Origin: Klebsiella quasipneumoniae subsp. quasipneumoniae
Lineage (GTDB): Bacteria; Pseudomonadota; Gammaproteobacteria; Enterobacterales; Enterobacteriaceae
Length of the DNA: 64,000 bases
Direction of reading: 5' to 3'
NCBI RefSeq assembly: GCF_020525925.1
Contig: NZ_CP084876.1
Location: 4,774,001-4,838,000, forward strand
How positions within the stretch are numbered: the stretch's first letter is position 1; the number at the start of each line of letters is the position of its first letter. Shown one piece after another: positions 57,742 to 64,000 of this stretch. Both the position numbers and the translations under genes were made by a program. The notes below the pieces were generated by a model. The model saw only the letters and a program-made list of their open reading frames with translations, was not told the DNA's origin and did not search any database.

Positions 57742-58566
57742 ATGCAGGGCGTACCACCCCAATTTAGTGATGAAAAAGATCGTGCGCGCTTTCGCCATCT
57801 CGAACAGCTTCCCGGGGTGGAGCTTTACCACGCCCATATCTCCCGCTACGCCTTTGAACCCCATACTCACGAAGCCTTCGGCATCGGCGTGATTGAGCAA
57901 GGCGCCGAGCGCTTTCGCTACCGTGGCAGCCAGCATATCGCCGCCGCCAACGCTATTGTCACCATGAATCCCGACGAGCTGCACACCGGCGAAGCGGAAA
58001 CCGCCGACGGCTGGCGCTACCGGATGATTTATCTGGAGCCGGACCGTCTGGAAGCCATCACCGGGGTGCGCGACTGGTGGTTCAGCGAGGTGGTCCGCGA
58101 GGATCCCCTGCGGTCCCGGCGGATTGGCCAGCTAATATATGGCCTGTGGCACAGCGACGATGCGCTGGCCCAGCAGGGAATGCTGCTCGACCTCATCGAC
58201 ACCTTCCGCCCTCTGGCCCACCATGCCTCGGCGCAGGGCGAGACAGGACATCGCTTCGACCGCGTGCGCGACTACCTGCACGATAACTATATGCGCCCCA
58301 TCACCCTCGACGAGCTGGCTCAGGTGGCGGCGCTTAGCCCGTACCACTTTCAGCGCCAGTTTAAAGCCCACTATCATGTGACGCCCCATCAGATGTTGAT
58401 GGCCATCCGCCTGTGGCGCGCCAAGGCGTTTCTCACCCACGGCATGCCCGCCGCCGAAGTGGCGATAGCCGTCGGCCTTACCGACCAGTCTCACCTGACC
58501 CGCGCCTTCACCCAGCGTTACGGCATTACGCCGGTACGCTATCAGAAGCAGGTCGCCAGGCGCTGA
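57742..58566 (+). CDS. AraC-family transcriptional regulator
   Basis: A 274-aa regulator with an N-terminal cupin-like AraC binding domain (HTHEAFGIGVIEQGAERFRYRG, about 42-63) and a C-terminal double HTH (about 170-270; LDELAQVAALSPYHFQRQF). It lies between qorB and ytfF, a position where E. coli has no such gene. Regulators of this layout often control an adjacent exporter, so the EamA-type ytfF 57 nt downstream is the likeliest target. The ligand cannot be predicted. Confidence 0.85.
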   Translation: MQGVPPQFSDEKDRARFRHLEQLPGVELYHAHISRYAFEPHTHEAFGIGVIEQGAERFRYRGSQHIAAANAIVTMNPDELHTGEAETADGWRYRMIYLEPDRLEAITGVRDWWFSEVVREDPLRSRRIGQLIYGLWHSDDALAQQGMLLDLIDTFRPLAHHASAQGETGHRFDRVRDYLHDNYMRPITLDELAQVAALSPYHFQRQFKAHYHVTPHQMLMAIRLWRAKAFLTHGMPAAEVAIAVGLTDQSHLTRAFTQRYGITPVRYQKQVARR

Positions 58567-58641
58567 TGCGCAATCTCATACAATATTCCCGCCCGCCCTC
58601 CTTCTACACTGCAGACAACCGTGATGACAATGGATGCAATG

Positions 58642-59613
58642 ATGATTAGTGGTGTGTTGTACGCCCTGCTGGCGGGGCTGATGTGGGGATTAATCTTTGT
58701 CGGGCCTTTGCTGGTGCCCGAGTATCCGGCGATGCTCCAGTCGATGGGACGCTATCTGGCGCTGGGTCTGATCGCCCTGCCGCTGGCATGGCTCGGGCGC
58801 GCGCGTTTGCGCCAGCTGAGCCGGAACGACTGGTGGACCGCGCTGGGTCTGACGATGATGGGAAATCTTATCTATTACGTCTGTCTGGCCAGCGCCATTC
58901 AGCGCACCGGGGCGCCGGTCTCCACCATGATTATCGGCACGCTGCCGGTGGTATTGCCGGTCTTCGCCAATCTGCTCTACAGCCAGCGCGACGGAAAGCT
59001 GCCGTGGCGGCGCCTGTTTCCGGCGCTGGTCTGCATCGCCGTCGGCCTGATCTGCGTTAACGTCGCGGAACTGCGCCAGGGTTTGCCTGATTTTAGTCCG
59101 TGGCGCTACGGCTCCGGCATTGCGCTGGCGCTGGGGTCGGTGGTCTGCTGGGCCTGGTATGCGCTGCGCAACGCCCGCTGGCTGCGGGAGAATCCGCATC
59201 AACCGCCGATGATGTGGGCTACCGCTCAGGCGCTGGTGACGCTTCCGGTTTCGCTGGCCGGTTATCTCGCCGCCTGCGCCTGGCTGCACGGTCAGCAGGC
59301 CGGGTTCCCCCTGCCCTTCGGCCCGCGCCCGGCGGTGTTCATTACGCTGATGCTGGCCATCGCGGTGCTCTGCTCATGGGTCGGCGCGCTGTGCTGGAAT
59401 ATTGCCAGTCAACGGTTGCCGACGGTGATCCTCGGGCCGCTTATCGTTTTCGAAACCCTGGCCGGGCTCCTGTATACCTTTCTGCTGCGACAAAGCTTAC
59501 CGCCGCTGCTGACCCTGAGCGGTATCCTGCTGCTGGTGCTCGGCGTGGTCTCCGCCGTACGCGCCAGGCCGGACAAACCGACGTTGCAACCGCTGACGCA
59601 CGAAAAAAAGTAG
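58642..59613 (+). CDS. ytfF: EamA/DMT-family transporter YtfF
   Basis: A ten-helix inner-membrane transporter of the drug/metabolite superfamily, about 323 aa, matching E. coli YtfF throughout (MISGVLYALLAGLMWGLIFVGPLL). The substrate is unknown. The start is uncertain: ATGs at 58624, 58630, 58639 and 58642 and a GTG at 58621 are all in frame and none has a good ribosome site. I chose 58642 by comparison with E. coli. Read-through from the AraC-family gene may supply ribosomes. Confidence 0.9.
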   Translation: MISGVLYALLAGLMWGLIFVGPLLVPEYPAMLQSMGRYLALGLIALPLAWLGRARLRQLSRNDWWTALGLTMMGNLIYYVCLASAIQRTGAPVSTMIIGTLPVVLPVFANLLYSQRDGKLPWRRLFPALVCIAVGLICVNVAELRQGLPDFSPWRYGSGIALALGSVVCWAWYALRNARWLRENPHQPPMMWATAQALVTLPVSLAGYLAACAWLHGQQAGFPLPFGPRPAVFITLMLAIAVLCSWVGALCWNIASQRLPTVILGPLIVFETLAGLLYTFLLRQSLPPLLTLSGILLLVLGVVSAVRARPDKPTLQPLTHEKK

Positions 59614-59646
59614 CCGGGCCCTCTTAAGGGGTATTCCCTCGCCATA

Positions 59647-59674
59647 AAGATGCATTTAAAATGCATCTTATATT
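59647..59674 (+). promoter_or_regulatory. NsrR operator and ytfE promoter
   Basis: AAGATGCATTT, one A, AAATGCATCTT (59647-59669): a perfect 11-1-11 inverted repeat matching the NsrR consensus. It abuts and overlaps the -10-like TATATT (59669-59674). Nitric oxide should destroy the NsrR cluster and release repression. Confidence 0.93.
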
Positions 59675-59695
59675 CCTGATGACGAGGTAACTGCT

Positions 59696-60358
59696 ATGGC
59701 TTTCCGTGACCAACCTTTAGGCGAGCTGGCGCTGACCATCCCGCGCGCCTCCGCCCTGTTCCGTCAATACGATATGGACTACTGCTGCGGCGGCAAACAG
59801 ACGCTGGCGCGCGCCGCATCGCGTAAAGCGCTGGATGTCGCGGTGATCGAAGCCGAGCTGGCGAAACTGGCCGAGCAGCCCGTCACCCACGACTGGCGCG
59901 CGGCGCCTCTCGCGGAGATTATCGACCATATCATCGTTCGCTATCATGATCGGCACCGCGAACAGCTGCCGGAGCTGATCCTGCAGGCCACCAAGGTGGA
60001 ACGGGTCCATGCCGATAAACCGAACGTGCCGAAAGGGCTGACGAAGTACCTGACCATGCTGCAGCAGGAGCTCTCCAGCCACATGATGAAAGAGGAGCAG
60101 ATCCTGTTCCCGATGATCAAACAGGGGATGGGCGCCCAGGCCGGGGGCCCCATCAGCGTGATGGAAAGCGAGCATGACGAAGCGGGTGAACTGCTGGAGG
60201 TGATCAAACATATCACCCATAACGTGACGCCGCCGCCGGAAGCGTGCACCACCTGGAAAGCGATGTATAACGGTATCAACGAGATGATTGACGATCTGAT
60301 GGAGCACATCAGCCTGGAAAATAACGTGCTGTTCCCGCGTGCCCTCGCAGGAGAATAA
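59696..60358 (+). CDS. ytfE: Iron-sulfur cluster repair protein YtfE (RIC)
   Basis: A 220-aa diiron hemerythrin-like protein that repairs iron-sulfur clusters after nitrosative or oxidative stress. The N-terminal ScdA domain has the adjacent cysteines C30-C31 (MDYCCGG). Diiron ligands H84, H129, E133 and H204-region residues ([14 protein letters not shown]) are at the E. coli positions. A clear NsrR site precedes it. Confidence 0.96.
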   Translation: MAFRDQPLGELALTIPRASALFRQYDMDYCCGGKQTLARAASRKALDVAVIEAELAKLAEQPVTHDWRAAPLAEIIDHIIVRYHDRHREQLPELILQATKVERVHADKPNVPKGLTKYLTMLQQELSSHMMKEEQILFPMIKQGMGAQAGGPISVMESEHDEAGELLEVIKHITHNVTPPPEACTTWKAMYNGINEMIDDLMEHISLENNVLFPRALAGE

Positions 60359-60360
60359 CG

Positions 60361-60382
60361 AAAAAGGCGCCCGCAGGCGCCC
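60361..60382 (-). terminator. cycA terminator
   Basis: On the minus strand GGCGCC, loop TGCG, GGCGCC is followed by TTTTT (60365-60361). It lies 80 nt after the cycA stop and next to the end of ytfE. Confidence 0.8.
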
Positions 60383-60403
60383 TCGACATTGTCCGTCTTA
60401 TTT

Positions 60404-60426
60404 GGCCACTCCGGGTGGCCTTTTTT
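60404..60426 (+). terminator. ytfE terminator
   Basis: GGCCAC (60404-60409) and GTGGCC (60415-60420), then six T residues: a compact intrinsic terminator for the plus strand. Confidence 0.88.
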
Positions 60427-60462
60427 ATGACGGTCCGTTGCAAGCAACGTTAAAATGCTCTT

Positions 60463-61866
60463 TTATTTCGCCAGACGTTTTTTGCCGGCAAACAGCCAGC
60501 CCGCACCCAGCAGAACGAACCACAGCGGGGTGACCATCAGCGCTTCACGGGTGTCATCTTCGAGGGTCAACAGCACCAGTACGAAGACGAAGAAGGCCAT
60601 GCACACCCAGCACATTAATTTGCCCAGCGGCATCTTATATTTGGACTTCTCGTGCAGCTGCGGACGCTTTTTACGGTAGACCAGATAAGAGCAAAGGATG
60701 ATGGTCCAGACGAACATGAACAGGATCGCCGACACCGTGGTGATCATGGTGAACGCGGCGATCACGCTCGGGTTGACCATCAGCATCACCACACCGCCCA
60801 GCAGGCACATGCAGGAGAAGGTTAAGCCCTTCGCCGGCACCGCACGCTTCGACAGCTTGGCGAACATCTTCGGCGCCTGACCATCCTGCGCCAGACCGAA
60901 CAGCATACGGCTGGTGGAGAAGACGCCGCTGTTGGCTGAGGAGGCTGCGGAAGTCAGCACCACGAAGTTAATCAGGCTCGCCGCCGCCGGCAGACCGACC
61001 AGCACGAACAGCTCAACGAACGGGCTCTTGCTCGGCACCACGGAGCTCCATGGCGTCACCGACATAATCACAATCAGCGCGAAGACGTAGAACATAATGA
61101 TACGCAGCGGGATGGAGTTAATCGCCCGCGGCAGGGATTTTTCCGGGTCTTTGGTTTCGGCCGCGGTGGTACCGACCAGCTCAATCCCCACGAAGGCGAA
61201 TACCGCAATCTGGAAGCCGGCGAAGAAGCCGCTCAGCCCTTTCGGGAACCAGCCGCCGTCATTCCACAGATGCGCGAAAGAGGCTTCGACGCCGGTCGGC
61301 GATTTAAAATGCATCATGACCATCACCAGGCCGACCACGATCAGCGCCACGATGGCGACGATTTTGATCATCGCGAACCAGAACTCCATTTCGCCAAACA
61401 TTTTGACGGTGGCAAGGTTCAGGCCCAGCAGCAGCAGGATCACCGCCAGCGACGCGACCCAGTCGGAGAGTCCGGGAAACCAGAACTGCGCGTAGGCAGT
61501 GATCGCCACCACGTCCGCCATCCCCGTCACCACCCAGCAGAACCAATAGGTCCAGCCGGTAAAGTAGCCCGCCCAGGGTCCCAGCAGATCGGCCGCGAAG
61601 TCGCTGAAGGATTTATATTCGAGGTTCGACAGCAGTAATTCGCCCATGGCACGCATAACGAAAAACAGCATAAAACCGATAATCATATAAACAAAAATAA
61701 TGGATGGCCCGGCAAGGCTGATGGTTTTGCCAGAACCCATAAATAATCCAGTGCCGATCGCCCCGCCAATTGCAATCAGCTGAATATGTCGGTTTGTGAG
61801 ATTTCGCCGTAGCGACTGTTCAGTCGGCTCCTGCTCGACAGCAGCGACTTTAACCTGATCTACCAT
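60463..61866 (-). CDS. cycA: D-serine/D-alanine/glycine:H+ symporter CycA
   Basis: A 467-aa amino-acid/polyamine/organocation (APC) permease with 12 helices. The first helix carries the family glycine motif IGGAIGTGLFMGSG at about 33-46. It imports glycine, D-alanine and D-serine and determines D-cycloserine sensitivity in E. coli. The ATG follows AGGAAGAAATCAC. The leader has ACAACACAGAC just upstream, which fits the GcvB small-RNA target type known for cycA. Confidence 0.96.
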   Translation of the reverse strand: MVDQVKVAAVEQEPTEQSLRRNLTNRHIQLIAIGGAIGTGLFMGSGKTISLAGPSIIFVYMIIGFMLFFVMRAMGELLLSNLEYKSFSDFAADLLGPWAGYFTGWTYWFCWVVTGMADVVAITAYAQFWFPGLSDWVASLAVILLLLGLNLATVKMFGEMEFWFAMIKIVAIVALIVVGLVMVMMHFKSPTGVEASFAHLWNDGGWFPKGLSGFFAGFQIAVFAFVGIELVGTTAAETKDPEKSLPRAINSIPLRIIMFYVFALIVIMSVTPWSSVVPSKSPFVELFVLVGLPAAASLINFVVLTSAASSANSGVFSTSRMLFGLAQDGQAPKMFAKLSKRAVPAKGLTFSCMCLLGGVVMLMVNPSVIAAFTMITTVSAILFMFVWTIILCSYLVYRKKRPQLHEKSKYKMPLGKLMCWVCMAFFVFVLVLLTLEDDTREALMVTPLWFVLLGAGWLFAGKKRLAK

Positions 61867-62171
61867 GTGATTTCTTCCTGTTGTACCTGTCTGTGTTGTT
61901 CAGGCTCTGATGGCCTGTCGTCTGTCATTAACCCCAGCAAGGGCTAGTCGATATTAGGTAAGAATCGGAGGGATGAATACTATGATTTAGATATAATGTT
62001 AATTTTATGTTTAAAGTGAGTGTTATATCACTCATCTAACGCGAAATAGCTCACAAAAATACACCCATACGCGATGAATGCAAAACATAATTCCAATTAA
62101 TTTTTAACTTAAGGATTTTACGCTATTTTTGTGGCTTCCCCCGCCGCCGGGGAAGAGGAAGCCTCTGCTGT
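61867..62171 (-). promoter_or_regulatory. cycA upstream region
   Basis: A gene-free, AT-rich 305-nt stretch downstream of fklB and upstream of cycA. It holds an inverted repeat GAGTG-TTATAT-CACTC (62021-62036) and several TATAAT-like hexamers, for example near 61990-62000. At the fklB end, GGCTTCC/GGAAGCC (about 62132-62163) forms a GC-rich hairpin without a T-run. Confidence 0.45.
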
Positions 62172-62792
62172 TTAGATAATATCCAGCAGTTCAACTTCGA
62201 AGATCAGAGTGCTGAACGGAGGAATCGACGCGCCAGCGCCGCGCTCGCCGTAGGCCAGGTTGTGCGGGATGGTCAGTTCCCATTTGGAACCTACCGGCAT
62301 CAGGGTCAGCGCTTCAATCCAGCCGCCGATTACGCCGGTCACCGGGAACTCTGCCGGTTCGCCGCGGGCGACGGAGCTGTCGAAGACGGTGCCGTCGATC
62401 AGTTTACCGGTGTAGTGCACGCGTACGCGGTCGGTACGGGCCGGGATCGGACCTTCGCCCTGGGTCAGCACGCGGAACTGCAGACCGGACTCGGTGCTGT
62501 TCACACCCTCTTTCTCGCGGTTTTCATCAAGGTATTTCTGGCCGTCAGCGGCCATCGCCTGGAAACGCTCGCGACGCACGGCGTCGGCGCGCTCGTGGAT
62601 TTCACGCAGCGCACGGTGGACGGCTTCTACCGGCACCTGCGGCTGGTTACCTTCCAGCGCATCGGCGATACCCGCCACCAACGCTTCCGGCAGCAGCCCC
62701 TGCAGGCCGGATTCGCTCAGCTGTTGTCCAACCTGCAAGCCGATACCGTAACTTGCCTGCGCTTCGATAGTGTCAAAAGTTGGGGTTGCCAT
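62172..62792 (-). CDS. fklB: FKBP-type peptidyl-prolyl isomerase FklB (FKBP22)
   Basis: A 206-aa homodimeric prolyl isomerase. The N-terminal helical dimerisation domain covers about 1-90 and the FKBP domain about 115-206, with [16 protein letters not shown] and [14 protein letters not shown] as FKBP signatures. There is no signal peptide in this frame, as in E. coli. The ATG follows AAAAGGAACAAAG. Confidence 0.96.
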   Translation of the reverse strand: MATPTFDTIEAQASYGIGLQVGQQLSESGLQGLLPEALVAGIADALEGNQPQVPVEAVHRALREIHERADAVRRERFQAMAADGQKYLDENREKEGVNSTESGLQFRVLTQGEGPIPARTDRVRVHYTGKLIDGTVFDSSVARGEPAEFPVTGVIGGWIEALTLMPVGSKWELTIPHNLAYGERGAGASIPPFSTLIFEVELLDII

Positions 62793-63011
62793 CTTTGTTC
62801 CTTTTTTGGGTGATAAACATCAAGAGAAAAGCGTCCGGAAGCATAACAGCCATAGCGAAATGGGTAAAACTTTGTCGGCGGATGATGACAAATCTCAGCG
62901 AAAAAGAAACAATAGGCGGCATCAGGTTAACTTCACTTTGTTCCGGTCATCAGGACGTTAGCCATCTATACTCATAGGCAGGATAAAAATATGCGGAGCA
63001 GGAGGAAAGCC

Positions 63012-63686
63012 ATGCCCGGGCGCTTTGAACTGACATCTACCCTGGCGAAAATCTGGCACGCCCCGGATCATTTTCGCCTCCTGGACCCACTGCCCCCGAT
63101 GCACCGCCGGGGAATTATCGCTGGCTTCCTGTTGGTGATTATCGGCATTCTGCTTCCCTCAGACGATAGCCAAAACCCGGCGTCCACCAGCCGTGAAGCA
63201 AACCTGAATCTGCAGTCGCAGTCCCAACCGCAAGCTGGCGGCAATCAGGCCGTTCCGCTGCCGCCGATCACCAATACGCCTACCGTGAGCGATGCCGACC
63301 AGATGGCGCCGGTCGCCCCGGAGCCGATTCAGGATGAGCAACCGGACCAGGCGCAAACGCAGCAGCCCGCCGCCTCCCAGCCCTATCAATCCTCATCGCA
63401 GCAGTCCGCGCCGGGCATTGAACAGCAATGGCGGACCTATCGCATCGAGTCAGGCAAAACCCTGGCCCAGCTGTTCCGCGATCATGGGCTGCCGGCCACC
63501 GACGTTTACGCCATGGCGCAGGTTGAAGGCGCAGGTAAACCATTAAGCACGTTGCAGAGCGGACAGACGGTGCAGATTCGGCAGAACGCCAACGGCGTGG
63601 TCACCGGGCTCACTATTGATACCGGCAACGGACAGCAGGTGCTGTTTACCCGCCAGTCGAACGGCAGCTTTGTGCGCGCGCGCTAG
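63012..63686 (+). CDS. ytfB: OapA-family cell-envelope protein YtfB
   Basis: A 224-aa single-pass inner-membrane protein linked in E. coli to cell division and adhesion. It has an N-terminal cytosolic OapA_N motif (WHAPDHFRLLDPLPPMHRRG), one helix (about 39-55), a Gln/Pro-rich linker (about 60-135) and a C-terminal LysM-like OapA domain (about 140-224) that can bind glycan. The start is the ATG at 63012 after GGAGGA; the upstream ATG at 62991 lacks one. The linker is longer than in E. coli. Confidence 0.94.
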   Translation: MPGRFELTSTLAKIWHAPDHFRLLDPLPPMHRRGIIAGFLLVIIGILLPSDDSQNPASTSREANLNLQSQSQPQAGGNQAVPLPPITNTPTVSDADQMAPVAPEPIQDEQPDQAQTQQPAASQPYQSSSQQSAPGIEQQWRTYRIESGKTLAQLFRDHGLPATDVYAMAQVEGAGKPLSTLQSGQTVQIRQNANGVVTGLTIDTGNGQQVLFTRQSNGSFVRAR

Positions 63687-63740
63687 CAGCGAAGACGACA
63701 GCGAGCGTTACGCCGCCGCAAAATGAAAGGCGCTAAAAAG

Positions 63741-63764
63741 CAAAACGCCGGCACAAGGCCGGCG
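63741..63764 (-). terminator. rplI operon terminator
   Basis: On the minus strand CGCCGGC, loop CTTGT, GCCGGCG is followed by TTTTGCTTTTT (downstream to 63736). It ends the ribosomal protein operon 31 nt after the rplI stop. Confidence 0.9.
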
Positions 63765-63794
63765 ATTTGTTGTTACCAGAACGTCAGAGGCCGA

Positions 63795-64000
<206 letters not shown>

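Overview
The window is a contiguous piece of an enterobacterial chromosome, almost certainly Klebsiella (K. pneumoniae complex) or a very close relative. The protein sequences, operon structures and gene order (miaE-rraB-argI ... pyrBI-ridA-mgtA-tre-nrdDG ... cybC-pmbA-yjgA-mpl-fbp-ytf genes-cycA-fklB-ytfB-rplI) follow the E. coli/Salmonella backbone. The GC-rich third codon positions, the presence of miaE and several accessory insertions fit Klebsiella better than E. coli. No rRNA, tRNA, prophage, IS element or CRISPR array was seen.

Layout. 1-5 kb: tRNA modification (miaE, cut by the window edge), RNase E inhibitor rraB, arginine (argI, two ARG boxes) and pyrimidine (pyrL attenuator, pyrBI) genes, tabA and ridA. 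5-8.1 kb: mgtA with a complete PhoP promoter, structured leader and proline-rich leader peptide mgtL. 8.1-12.4 kb: treR and treBC for trehalose uptake and hydrolysis. 12.4-15.7 kb: anaerobic ribonucleotide reductase nrdD/nrdG, with FNR-like, paired NrdR and two perfect DnaA boxes upstream. 15.7-16.3 kb: relBE toxin-antitoxin pair. 16.3-25.2 kb: the main accessory block. It holds a PRD/EIIB/EIIA activator, a secreted lactonase, a KDGP-type aldolase, a DgaE-like PLP lyase, a metal-dependent amidohydrolase, the uncharacterised DUF4310/DUF4311/DUF4312/SFCGS proteins and a small PRD protein. A 20-bp palindrome and a CRP-like site lie upstream.

25.2-37.7 kb: cybC, pmbA, yjgA/darP, a secreted aldose-1-epimerase-like protein, an acetyltransferase, mpl, fbp and the galactofuranose ABC transporter ytfQRT-yjfF. 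37.7-47.9 kb: ppa, an unrecognised membrane protein with a coupled 31-codon ORF, ytfP, tamAB, msrA and ytfL. 47.9-52.2 kb: a second accessory block, with a LacY-like permease, a GH42 beta-galactosidase and an AraC paralogue behind a promoter laid out like araBAD. 52.2-64 kb: ytfK, ytfJ, cysQ, cpdB, ytfH/qorB, an AraC-family regulator, ytfF, ytfE behind a perfect NsrR site, cycA, fklB, ytfB and the end of rplI.

How the accessory genes may work together. The 16-25 kb cassette looks like a route for an N-acylated amino-sugar acid: lactone opening outside the cytoplasm, uptake through an unfamiliar membrane complex, deacylation, deamination and aldol cleavage. No kinase gene is present, while both regulators carry PTS phosphorylation domains, so PTS-coupled uptake is a reasonable hypothesis. 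It is the best candidate in the window for an undescribed system. The 48-52 kb operon looks like an arabinose/galactose-responsive oligosaccharide utilisation unit whose permease lacks two key lactose-binding residues of LacY.
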